DNA from: an uncultured Desulfovibrionaceae bacterium
GTDB lineage: Bacteria; Desulfobacterota; Desulfovibrionia; Desulfovibrionales; Desulfovibrionaceae
Direction: 5' to 3'
Assembly (NCBI GenBank): GCA_944325195.1
Contig: CALUZB010000001.1
Coordinates: 1-45,708 of the forward strand
Length of the DNA stretch: 45,708 nucleotides
The position numbers were made by a program, and so were the translations under genes. Shown one piece after another: positions 17,227-25,398 of the stretch. The notes beneath the pieces were generated by a model, which ran no database searches, was not told the DNA's origin, and was given only the letters and a program-made list of their open reading frames with translations. Each line of letters begins with the position of its first letter. Within the stretch, counting starts at the first letter, position 1.

Positions 17227-18060
17227 ATGATCGAAGAAAAAGAAAGTGAAGTGCAGAAGGTGTGGGGCAACGAGGAAAAAGAAAGTCCAAGCTCGGGGGG
17301 CGAAAACGCACAGGAAGGAGAACAGGAAGAAGATCAACAAGATGAAAGTGAGGGAGAGCAAACCCAGGATTCAAGCGAGGAACAAGAGGAAGAGGATGCC
17401 TCAGGAGATGAAGAAGCTCCGGAAGAAGAGGCCTTTTGGAAAGGAGCGAGTGCAAAGAAGCAGGCAAGCGGCGGCGCTTCGCTTGATATCTATGCAGGAG
17501 CTAAGCAATCCGTGGTTGTCGGTTATTCCAGTTCAGCTGTAGGTGGCGACAATCTTGCCTTGACTTTGGGGTTTAAACAAGTTTTAGATTGCATTAATAC
17601 TTTCAGTTTCGGATTGGGGTTGAGCATCGCGGGGAAGCTGGGGTCTGACATCTCACTTGGAACCAGCCGGATAAAAGCCCGGGCGGCTGAAACCAGGCTG
17701 GCGACTATTGAGAACAACATCAGAGCAAATACCGCTGGAGTTGCGCTAGTAGCAAATGCGGTGGCTGCAACCGGAACAGCTATTGAGGCTGTTTCTAACC
17801 GGGTGACGGCTACGCGTGCCGCAGTGGACGCCAACACCCAAAGTTTGCAGGCCCTGGAGACTCGTTGTTCGGCGGAAAATGTTGCCGCGGCCGCCACCGT
17901 TGTAAACACGATTGCCCAGCGCACAGAAGCGCTCGCGCAGGCCGTTGTTACACTGGCCCAGTACACGGGCATGACCGGGCAACGCACCAATATGGCTGGA
18001 AACAGTACTGATATGGACGGCAACAGCACTCAGATCAGAGCTCTGACAACCATTATCTAG
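17227..18060 (+). CDS. Acidic T6SS-linked protein of unknown function, paralogue of the preceding gene
   Basis: The family of this 277-residue protein is unknown to me. The first 75 residues are extremely acidic and look disordered (Glu/Asp/Gln/Ser-rich). From AFWKGAS onward it parallels the gene at 16091. A Gly-rich core includes GGDNLALTLGFKQVLDCINT, then a hydrophobic stretch (FSFGLGLSIAGKLGSDISLGT), the shared ARAAETRL motif, and a long Ala/Thr-rich helical tail ending in LTTII (the paralogue ends LKSIV). The coiled coil of the paralogue is replaced here by the acidic tail, so the duplicated core has two different N-terminal extensions. It is separated by 221 bases from its paralogue and by seven bases from the DUF2169 gene. 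Confidence 0.75.
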   Translation: MIEEKESEVQKVWGNEEKESPSSGGENAQEGEQEEDQQDESEGEQTQDSSEEQEEEDASGDEEAPEEEAFWKGASAKKQASGGASLDIYAGAKQSVVVGYSSSAVGGDNLALTLGFKQVLDCINTFSFGLGLSIAGKLGSDISLGTSRIKARAAETRLATIENNIRANTAGVALVANAVAATGTAIEAVSNRVTATRAAVDANTQSLQALETRCSAENVAAAATVVNTIAQRTEALAQAVVTLAQYTGMTGQRTNMAGNSTDMDGNSTQIRALTTII

Positions 18061-18067
18061 AATTATT

Positions 18068-21000
18068 ATGAAAGTTTATAAAGACAACCAGCACAGCGTC
18101 AGCCTTCACCCCTTTACATGGCAGGGGCGACGGTTTCTTATGGCGTGCGTTGGTCTGTATGCCCGTCTTGACCCGGAAGGGGGACCAGCCGGGCTGGGTA
18201 CGGAGCAGGAGTTCTGGAAAGAAGTTCCGGAAGTGTTCGCCGCCCTGAAACAGGCTCCGATAATTGATATGTGCCTGCCCAAGCCGAGTGGAGAAGTGCT
18301 CGTGGCCGGATCCTGTCGCGCTCCGGGTGAGTTATTTGTTTCAGCTCAGGAAGTTACCTTTCGGGTAGGGGATGTGGAGCGGCGGATTGCAGTGTTTGGC
18401 GACCGCGAGCGGCTTCCCGGCGGTGGGATCAGCGAGCCTGTGCCTTTCAGAGCCATGCCGCTGGTATGGGAGCGGGCTTTCGGCGGCCCGAAATTTCCCC
18501 TTAATCCAGCCGGCACAGGTCTGGATGAGGAAAACAAGACTGCAAATATTCTTCCCAACCTGGAAGACCCCGCGCATCTTCTGTTATCTTTTGACGACAG
18601 GCCCAATCCGGTCTGTCCTTTTCCGATAAGTATGGATAATCCGGTCAGACGTGCCATGTCCGGCACCTACGACCAACACTGGCAGGATACACGCTGGCCA
18701 GCTTACCCGGACGATTGTTCCCCGGAGTTTTTTCTCAGCGCTCAGCCGGACCAACGCTTGCGTCCCCTTCCCGGCAGGGAACCTTTTTTCCGCGGCGATG
18801 AGGCAGTTGAAATTGTCGGTATGCACCACCAGTTCCCACATATCCGCTCGCGCTTGCCGGAAGCGCGTTTGCGGGCTTTTGTATTGACGACGGAGCGGTT
18901 TATGCCGTTCGCGCCGCCTGTCACAAACCGGGAGGAGGGAGAAAAGCCGCGTTTGCCCTATGCCAAGGACCTTGATGGGCCGGGGCTGTTTCGCGAAGTT
19001 GACCTGCATTGTGACACGGTTTGGTTGTTTCCTGATCTGTTGGGAGCCTTTGTGCTTTATCGGGGGCTGCTCCCGGTTGAAGACGATGAAATGGACGATG
19101 TGCTGCGTGTTCTTGTGGTTACGGAAAAACCGTCTGATGCTCCACACTCTCTGGAATACTACCAGGAAGAATTGAAAAAACGTGCTTACCCCGCTGTGGA
19201 AATCGATCTTGCCCCATTGATGGCCGCGCAAGTCGAAATAAGCAAAGCCGTAAAGGCGTCCAGAGATGTGCCCAAAATACTGGACAGGGTTAAGAAAAAT
19301 GCCTTGGGGCAAAGCCCGGTCATGCCTCTCAGTTTGGGAGATATCGCCCATTCGGCCGAGAAAACTATCTCAACCGGGCGGAATGTTTTGGATCAGTTGG
19401 AAAAACAGATGCTCGCTCAGCGCGAACAGTTCAGTCACTTGATCAGCTTTGATCTTTCAATTTTCCCCAAAATGCGGACTATGCTGGATGAGCAGGAAGC
19501 GAATTTGAAGAAGACCCTCAGTCAGGTCCAGGCTGATGTGGATTTAGCAGACAGACGGTTGAAGCAAGGTGTAGCTTCCGTTAAGGCCAACGCCAAGACT
19601 GCGCTTGAGCCGCCGCCGGACGCCACTCCAGAGGAGCTTGCCCAAAAAACGGCTATGCGCGCGGAAGTGGAAGCAAAACTGGAAAAACTGGACGATTTCT
19701 CTCCGGAAGGAGTGCTGCGCACGCCGTTACAGCTTAACCCATGGCATGACCGTGGTTTTCCGCTGGTTATTGCCGCACGCCGTTCTTTACAGCGTGACGA
19801 TGCTGTGCTGGGGCAACTTGTGAATGTCGGGTTCGACCCGGTTACTCTTGAGAATGCCTGGATCGGCTACAGCGCGAATGGCTCTGAAGAATTTCCGGGG
19901 GATTGGGGGTTGCCTGCAGATCAGGACGCCCCGGAATATATATTGCCTGCCGGATTGTATGTGCCTCGCTTTGAAGGGCGGGAACTTGTGGCTTTGCGGG
20001 TGTATCCGTGCTCGGATATCGAGACGCTCAGGCTCCGCGGGCTGGGTGCTGATGCTGCCGCCATGTTTGTCGTTCCCGGTTCGGTTGAAAACGTTTTATT
20101 CTTGCCCGCGTCGTATCCCGGCGGAGCGGTGGTAGTGGTTCCGGAAGATCTTTCTGCTTTGTTTGCAGAGCAGGAAGTTGGAGATTTCTGTCATATTGTG
20201 GCGGCACCCGGCCCGGCAGACCTTGGGGCGGTAGAAGATTTACCGCCCCTGCAACCCGATGTTCCTGCTGAAGAGGGGGGACTTCCTCTGCTGGTTATTC
20301 TGCCGCCTTTGCCGGAAGGCAAGGGTTTGGGCGCTTCCTGGCTTCAGGCTTGCCCCGGCGCCATTCCCCTCTATCTGCCGGAAGACTGTCCGCATGTGTT
20401 GGCCTTGGCGGAACACGGGCACAGGCTGCGCCGTCTGGTTTTGGACGTGCTGCCGCCGGAGCTGGCAAAAACGCACGATTTCGACTTTCCTCTGCCGCCT
20501 AAAAACAAGCCGCCGGAGCCGTTCAGTCTGAATCTGCCGCTGCCCGACAAAGAGGAACTGCAAGGGCGGATTGAAGGGTTGATTAAGGATATCCGCGCTC
20601 ACTTCCCCGATCCGCAACAAATGCTCAGAGAGATGCTTGCCCAAAATAAACCGGTCATTCTGGCTAATCTCGCCCAGATGGATTTGCCGCCGGGCATGTT
20701 GGAAAAGGTGCAGGCTGCTCTGGAACAGCCTATCTCACCTCCGGCCAAAGAGCCTACAGTGGCGGAAATGTTCTCGCGGGTCCGCGCCGAGCTCAAGGGG
20801 GTGGAAGGGCGTATTCCGGACAATACACCGCCTCAAATGAGGGCGCAAATTCTGGATGCTCTGGGGCAGGCCGAAAAGGATTTAAACCGTCTGGAAGGTG
20901 AGCTGACTCCGCTGGAAAGTCTGCGCGCCGAGGGTGAGGCCAAGCTTGAAGCCTTTAAAAAGGGAGAACTCCCCGATGAGGTCAAAGCGGCGTTCGCGGA

Positions 21001-22045
21001 AAAGGGCATGGATCCAAACGCGCTGAAACCCCTTACTCGAGAGGAGGTGGAAGCCATTCTCGCCGGAGACAGAAACCTGGAGCGACGCAATCTGCAGGGG
21101 CTTGATCTGTCCGGCCTTGATTTTTCGGGAGCCCGACTTGCCCACGCCCTGTGCGGCAAAACCAGTTTTCAAGGCTGTCTGATGACCGGAGCAGATTTCA
21201 CTTTTACTGTTGCTAATGAGGCTGATTTTACCGGAGCCAACCTGCAAGGTGCAAAATTTAAACAAACGGTATTGCAAAAAGCGGTTTTGCGCCAAGCCGA
21301 TTTTTCCAACGCCCGCATGGAATTGACCACTTTGGGTGAATGCGATTGCACCAGCACGGTTTTTGACGGCGTGGAGATGAAACTGTGCAATTTCACTAAA
21401 GCTGTTCTTGTTGGGGCCAGCTTCCTGGAGGCATCACTTTCGTTGTGCGCGCTTAGCCAGATTGAAGCGGATAATGCTGACTTTGACAGGCTACGCGCCT
21501 TTAAATGCTTGTTTCAAAAAGCGGATTTAAAGAACACTACATTTCGGAAATCCACACTGAATGAGTGCCTTTTTCAGAATACCAAAGCCGTGGGGATTTC
21601 TTTGGTTGGGGCGGATTTGCGTAAGTTCTACACGGATGCAGGAACCGACTTGAGCGAGGCGGATTTCAGCGGGGTCAACCTTCAGGAGGCTTCCTTCCGC
21701 ATGAGTTACTTCCAGGGGGCGGATTTTTACAACGCCAACCTGGAAAACGCGTTTGTTTTGCAATGTGATTTATCCAATGCGCGTCTTGACGGCGTGCAGG
21801 CCGCCGGCTGCCGCTTTATCAAGTGTGATCTGAGTGGAGCCGATATTTCCGGTGCCAAGCTGCTCAACGGAGCTTTGCGGAAATGCCGTTTGAACTCGGC
21901 CGATCTCGTTGGTGCAAATTTATATGCCGCCAATTTGCAGGGGGTAATTTTGAATCATGAGACCAGAATAGAGGGCGTTAATCTTAAACGTACACTTCTG
22001 GACGGCAAGGAGGAGGCGCTGAAAGATGCGTTCCGAAATTCTTGA
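18068..22045 (+). CDS. DUF2169-pentapeptide repeat fusion protein, probable T6SS cargo adaptor
   Basis: The 1325-residue protein opens with a DUF2169 domain (about residues 1-310). Its typical features include PFTWQGRRFLMACVGLY, ERAFGGPKFPLNPAGTG and the GMHHQFPHIRSRLPEARLRAFVL block. A long middle section has predicted helices and charged heptad-like stretches (about 380-560 and 850-990). The C-terminus is a pentapeptide-repeat solenoid (about 1000-1310) with many A(D/N)FSG-type units. DUF2169 proteins commonly occur beside VgrG and PAAR-like genes and are proposed to help load or stabilise tip cargo. The gene overlaps the next pentapeptide gene by 20 bases, hinting at one functional unit. 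There is no signal peptide and no recognisable toxin motif. Confidence 0.88.
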   Translation: MKVYKDNQHSVSLHPFTWQGRRFLMACVGLYARLDPEGGPAGLGTEQEFWKEVPEVFAALKQAPIIDMCLPKPSGEVLVAGSCRAPGELFVSAQEVTFRVGDVERRIAVFGDRERLPGGGISEPVPFRAMPLVWERAFGGPKFPLNPAGTGLDEENKTANILPNLEDPAHLLLSFDDRPNPVCPFPISMDNPVRRAMSGTYDQHWQDTRWPAYPDDCSPEFFLSAQPDQRLRPLPGREPFFRGDEAVEIVGMHHQFPHIRSRLPEARLRAFVLTTERFMPFAPPVTNREEGEKPRLPYAKDLDGPGLFREVDLHCDTVWLFPDLLGAFVLYRGLLPVEDDEMDDVLRVLVVTEKPSDAPHSLEYYQEELKKRAYPAVEIDLAPLMAAQVEISKAVKASRDVPKILDRVKKNALGQSPVMPLSLGDIAHSAEKTISTGRNVLDQLEKQMLAQREQFSHLISFDLSIFPKMRTMLDEQEANLKKTLSQVQADVDLADRRLKQGVASVKANAKTALEPPPDATPEELAQKTAMRAEVEAKLEKLDDFSPEGVLRTPLQLNPWHDRGFPLVIAARRSLQRDDAVLGQLVNVGFDPVTLENAWIGYSANGSEEFPGDWGLPADQDAPEYILPAGLYVPRFEGRELVALRVYPCSDIETLRLRGLGADAAAMFVVPGSVENVLFLPASYPGGAVVVVPEDLSALFAEQEVGDFCHIVAAPGPADLGAVEDLPPLQPDVPAEEGGLPLLVILPPLPEGKGLGASWLQACPGAIPLYLPEDCPHVLALAEHGHRLRRLVLDVLPPELAKTHDFDFPLPPKNKPPEPFSLNLPLPDKEELQGRIEGLIKDIRAHFPDPQQMLREMLAQNKPVILANLAQMDLPPGMLEKVQAALEQPISPPAKEPTVAEMFSRVRAELKGVEGRIPDNTPPQMRAQILDALGQAEKDLNRLEGELTPLESLRAEGEAKLEAFKKGELPDEVKAAFAEKGMDPNALKPLTREEVEAILAGDRNLERRNLQGLDLSGLDFSGARLAHALCGKTSFQGCLMTGADFTFTVANEADFTGANLQGAKFKQTVLQKAVLRQADFSNARMELTTLGECDCTSTVFDGVEMKLCNFTKAVLVGASFLEASLSLCALSQIEADNADFDRLRAFKCLFQKADLKNTTFRKSTLNECLFQNTKAVGISLVGADLRKFYTDAGTDLSEADFSGVNLQEASFRMSYFQGADFYNANLENAFVLQCDLSNARLDGVQAAGCRFIKCDLSGADISGAKLLNGALRKCRLNSADLVGANLYAANLQGVILNHETRIEGVNLKRTLLDGKEEALKDAFRNS

Positions 22046-23105
22046 GCAAGTTGCCCGTCGAGAAACGGTTGCCAACCGTGATCTTTCAGGTATCAACCTG
22101 GCGGGGGCTGATTTGTCCGGCGGACGTTTTGAAAACGTGAATTTTACCGGAGCAGACTTTTCCGGCGCTGTTGTCAACCGCACCGGCTTTGCAGGCTGCA
22201 ATTTTTCCGGGGCGCGGTTTATTGGTTCCAATCTGGAGAAATGCAACTGGACAGATATGCAAATGCCGGGCGCTGACTTTTCCGGGGCCAGGTTGTTTAT
22301 GATGTTGTTGAGCAAAAGCGATCTGGCCGGCGCCAATTTCAGCGATACGGATATCCAAATGTGCACGCTTCAGGAAGCTGAGTTGGCCGGGGCGGTTTTC
22401 CATAAGGCGAAAATCGAGCAGAACACCTTCCAGCAAGCCAACTGTCTGAGGGCGGACTTCTCAAATGCGATTATGACCCGCCTGGCCTTCACGGAAAGTG
22501 ATATGCGCTCTCTTATTCTTGACAGGGCAACTCTTGTTAAGATAATATTCAGGGGGTGTAATTTCAATGGATACGATTTTTCCGGCCTGAAAATGAAAAT
22601 TGTGCAGTTTGATCATGCCCAATTGGATGAGGCGGATTTTTCCGGTTGCCACTTGCCCATGTGTAATTTTGCCGGAGCATCGTTGCGAAAAGCGAGTTTC
22701 CAGGAAGCTGAATTGGGGAACTCCCTGTTTTTTGGTTCTCGCCTTGAAGCCGCTGTGCTTTCTAAGGGTGGGTTCAGGCAAACAACGTTTACCGGGGCAA
22801 ATTTGGAAAGTGCTGATTGCCGGGCGAGTGATTTCGAACTCTGCCTCTTTCAGAAAGCCAATCTGCGGAATGTGGATTTTCGTGGTTCTAATTTGAAAAA
22901 TGCAGATTTCTCTTACGCTGATCTGTCCGGCGGGAATTTCAGCGACACCAGTCTGTACATGGCCCAATTTCATCGAACAATAGAAGATGAAACGCAATTT
23001 GGTCACAGCAAAAGAACTCTTCTCCAGTCGGAAGATCCCGACCGGACGGCTGCTGAATCATTTCTGCCCCGCGGAAAGCCAAGGGAACGACAAAATGGGA
23101 AATGA
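22026..23105 (+). CDS. Pentapeptide repeat protein of the DUF2169 cassette
   Basis: The 359-residue protein consists almost wholly of A(D/N)xSG/F-type pentapeptides from about residue 20 to 320 (LSGINLAGADLSGGRF, NFTGADFSGA and so on), which would form a right-handed quadrilateral beta-helix. A short charged tail follows. It begins inside the last 20 bases of the DUF2169 fusion gene, whose C-terminus is the same type of repeat, so the two solenoids may stack or be products of an old split or duplication. A scaffold role in cargo loading is inferred from context only. Confidence 0.88.
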   Translation: MRSEILEQVARRETVANRDLSGINLAGADLSGGRFENVNFTGADFSGAVVNRTGFAGCNFSGARFIGSNLEKCNWTDMQMPGADFSGARLFMMLLSKSDLAGANFSDTDIQMCTLQEAELAGAVFHKAKIEQNTFQQANCLRADFSNAIMTRLAFTESDMRSLILDRATLVKIIFRGCNFNGYDFSGLKMKIVQFDHAQLDEADFSGCHLPMCNFAGASLRKASFQEAELGNSLFFGSRLEAAVLSKGGFRQTTFTGANLESADCRASDFELCLFQKANLRNVDFRGSNLKNADFSYADLSGGNFSDTSLYMAQFHRTIEDETQFGHSKRTLLQSEDPDRTAAESFLPRGKPRERQNGK

Positions 23106-23117
23106 GAAGGAGGCTGC

Positions 23118-23765
23118 ATGACGCAAGCCGCTTTTTTATATGATGCTGCTGAAGCTCAGCTTGTTACCGGCAGAGTGGCTGTAATTGAGGGAAGGGTTTT
23201 TCAGGTTATGCTCGGGAACTCTTTCCATGAGGCCACCCTTGCCGCCAGTTGCCTGGTCGAACCGGAGGGAAACGATATCGTCCTTCTGGCCAGGTTGGGA
23301 AATGGTTTGAATGTTATTCTCGCCGTTTTGTTTCGCGACGAAACCTCTGTTGCTCAATTACGGCTTCCGACCGATAGTACCATTGCTTGTCCGGGGCGGC
23401 TCACCGTCCGGGCTGCTTCCGCTCTTGAGTTGCAAAGCGGAAGAAATATCAGTCTGAAGTCGGAAGACCTGAATGTTGCGGCCGACAAGGCTGTGGCTAC
23501 TGTGACCAAGGTGAATACGCTGTTTGACACAGCGGAGTTTTGTTGCCGCGCTCTGATTTCATTCGGTCAAACTGCTGTGTCAATGTTCCGTTCGCTCACG
23601 CAGTGTCTGGGCAGTTCGCAACGGTTGGTGGAGGGTTCTGATGAGACCCGCTGTGCTGAATCCACTTTAATTGCAGATGAAAACGCAACGGTAATGAGCA
23701 AAAACAGCTTGACGCTGGCGGAAGACACTTCCAGAACCGACGCCAGGCTGATTCAACTGGGCTGA
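23118..23765 (+). CDS. DUF3540 family protein
   Basis: The 215-residue protein fits DUF3540 in length and context: a beta-rich N-terminus (VTGRVAVIEGRVFQVMLGN, EGNDIVLLARLGNGLNVILAVLFR), then strands reminiscent of a VgrG needle (LTVRAASALELQSGRNISLKSED) and a helical C-terminus. DUF3540 genes usually lie between pentapeptide/DUF2169 and DUF4150 genes in T6SS islands, as here. A GAGAAGGAGG-type binding site precedes the start. Its molecular role is not known; an accessory tip or adaptor piece is a reasonable guess. Confidence 0.8.
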   Translation: MTQAAFLYDAAEAQLVTGRVAVIEGRVFQVMLGNSFHEATLAASCLVEPEGNDIVLLARLGNGLNVILAVLFRDETSVAQLRLPTDSTIACPGRLTVRAASALELQSGRNISLKSEDLNVAADKAVATVTKVNTLFDTAEFCCRALISFGQTAVSMFRSLTQCLGSSQRLVEGSDETRCAESTLIADENATVMSKNSLTLAEDTSRTDARLIQLG

Positions 23766-23804
23766 TTATATGCTCTGCAATTGGAAGATAACAGGAGATG
23801 TGCA

Positions 23805-24206
23805 ATGTTCGCACTAAGTATGGGAGCCGGAATGGATATGTGTTTTCCGGATGTCTGTCTGACTCCTTCCCCTGCTCCCGTCCCTGTCCCGTATCCGAAT
23901 ACGGCTATGAGTGCCAGTACCATGCCTATGGTCTTCAATGTGCTTACAGAGTGCACGCCTACTTTGAATATGATGTCGAAAGGGCTAGTCAGTATGGGCG
24001 ACCAACCGGGAATAGGGCTTGGTGTGGTTTCTCATCTTGAAGCCGGGCAGACTACCTATATGGTGGGTTGTTTTACAATAATGATCGGCGGGGCGCCCGC
24101 CCAACGCCTGACCAGTGTTACCGGGCAAAACTGCATGGGGGTTATGCCCAATGGTCCGGGGGTGTGCATCGCTCCCAGTCAGGCCACTCTGCTAACCCTT
24201 GGTTAA
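23805..24206 (+). CDS. DUF4150 PAAR-like tip protein
   Basis: The 133-residue protein shows DUF4150 features: FPDVCLTPSPAPVPVPYPNTAMSAS, then GLGVVSHLEAGQTTYMVGCFTIMIGGAPAQRLTS and QNCMGVMPNGPGVCIAPSQATLL. These domains act like PAAR, capping the VgrG spike. It ends right after the domain, so unlike many DUF4150 proteins it carries no C-terminal toxin. ATG 23805 is chosen because AGGAG lies seven bases upstream; a TTG at 23781 would add eight residues of no family likeness. It closes the DUF2169-pentapeptide-DUF3540-DUF4150 set. Confidence 0.86.
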   Translation: MFALSMGAGMDMCFPDVCLTPSPAPVPVPYPNTAMSASTMPMVFNVLTECTPTLNMMSKGLVSMGDQPGIGLGVVSHLEAGQTTYMVGCFTIMIGGAPAQRLTSVTGQNCMGVMPNGPGVCIAPSQATLLTLG

Positions 24207-24378
24207 GAAGGAATAACCGGAGGTGCGGCAGAAAGGTTTACTGTCGGGCGATATTTGTTCTCACCACCGTAAGATTTTTGAGCTGAGAAAATAGGCATAG
24301 GCCGGAACAGCAACCCCTTTAATTGATTGAATACGGCAAAATCAGAGTCGGACAGAAATTGATTAAAACGGAGAACTC

Positions 24379-24696
24379 ATGAATAAAATATTCTGCGCGC
24401 TGCTTGTCGTGGGCGCGCTTGCTCTTTCAGGATGTGGCGGGAAGTGGTATCATGATCAATATGGTTATGCGGAAAACAACCGGCACTACCAGGAAGATGC
24501 GGCTTTCTGTAAAAATGAATCATACAAGCAATATCCACCCCGGCAATATGATAATCTCGTATCCACAGTGACCACCGGGATTCTGACCAGCGCCGGAATG
24601 TATTCCCATATGGATGAAGATGAATACACCAAGGCGCGGGAAACCGCCTTTGACGACTGTATCCGCCAGAAGGGGTGGTATATTGTGGACAAGTAG
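24379..24696 (+). CDS. Small lipoprotein of unknown function
   Basis: The 105-residue protein has a clear lipoprotein signal peptide (MNKIFCALLVVGALALSGC, lipobox LSGC with Cys at residue 19). The mature part is rich in Tyr, Lys and Asp, with ENNRHYQEDAAFCKNESYKQYPP and a second Cys pair (residues 37 and 95) that could form a disulphide. It resembles the many small outer-membrane lipoproteins with no known role. It sits between the PAAR-like gene and tssB with 172- and 205-base gaps, so it may have its own promoter. An immunity-like or envelope-anchoring role for the T6SS is possible but not shown. Confidence 0.75.
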   Translation: MNKIFCALLVVGALALSGCGGKWYHDQYGYAENNRHYQEDAAFCKNESYKQYPPRQYDNLVSTVTTGILTSAGMYSHMDEDEYTKARETAFDDCIRQKGWYIVDK

Positions 24697-24901
24697 TTGC
24701 GTTCCGCTCTCAGCAGACTGGAACCGTGTTGCCTTTTGTAAGGGGAAATACAGGGGTAGGAAGCTGCAGTTAGGCTGAAAGAGAGTAGGGCGAGATATTT
24801 AAAACATGCGGTTTAAAGCCGGGGATATCGCGCAGGCTGCAGAAGCGGGACTTGATCTGCACAGCCATTTCTGCACTAAACAAATAAATAAGGAGATTGG
24901 T

Positions 24902-25387
24902 ATGGCCAAGGAAGCATCGGTAGCTCCCAAAGAACGAGTCAATATAGTTTATAAACCGGCCACAGGCGATGCCCAGGCTGAGGTTGAACTGCCGCTTAAG
25001 CTGACAGTGCTTGGCGACTTCACCCGCCGCCCCGATGATCGTCCCTTGGAAGATCGCGCTCCCATTTCAGTGGATAAAGACAACTTCAATGATGTGCTGA
25101 AGGCACAGGAAGTAAAACTGGATATCGTAGTAGAAAACAAACTGGCCGAAGAAGAAAACGTTACCATGCCGGTAAGTCTGTCCTTCAGCTCCATTAAAGA
25201 TTTTGAGCCCGACTCGGTTGCTGCTCAAGTTCCGGAACTGGCAGAATTGCTTAAGTTGCGCGAGTCTTTGAAAGCACTTAAGGGACCTTTGTCCAATATT
25301 CCTGATTTTCGCAAAAGAGTTCAGGAAGTGGTTAAGGACGACGCAGCGCGCGACCAGTTGCTGGAAGCCCTGGGGCTTAAAGAATAA
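24902..25387 (+). CDS. tssB: T6SS sheath small subunit TssB (VipA)
   Basis: The 161-residue product matches TssB: ERVNIVYKPATGDAQAEVELPLKLTVLGDF, then DRPLEDRAPISVDKDNFNDVLK and the C-terminal LKLRESLKALKGPLSNIPDFRK. TssB pairs with TssC to form the contractile sheath. ATG 24902 is chosen because AGGAG lies six bases upstream and the family sequence begins there; an in-frame ATG at 24806 would add 32 residues with no likeness. tssC starts 11 bases after the stop. It is the only tssB in the window, so both TssC proteins would have to share it. Confidence 0.96.
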   Translation: MAKEASVAPKERVNIVYKPATGDAQAEVELPLKLTVLGDFTRRPDDRPLEDRAPISVDKDNFNDVLKAQEVKLDIVVENKLAEEENVTMPVSLSFSSIKDFEPDSVAAQVPELAELLKLRESLKALKGPLSNIPDFRKRVQEVVKDDAARDQLLEALGLKE

Positions 25388-25398
25388 AGGAGGAGCCC

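Noticed and set aside
24720..24740. Sigma54-like promoter (TGGAACCGTGTTGCC) before tssB
   Set aside because: The spacing between GG and GC is one base too short for a working -24/-12 promoter.
24806..24901. N-terminal extension of TssB by 32 residues
   Set aside because: The strong AGGAG at 24891-24895 and the onset of family similarity both select ATG 24902.
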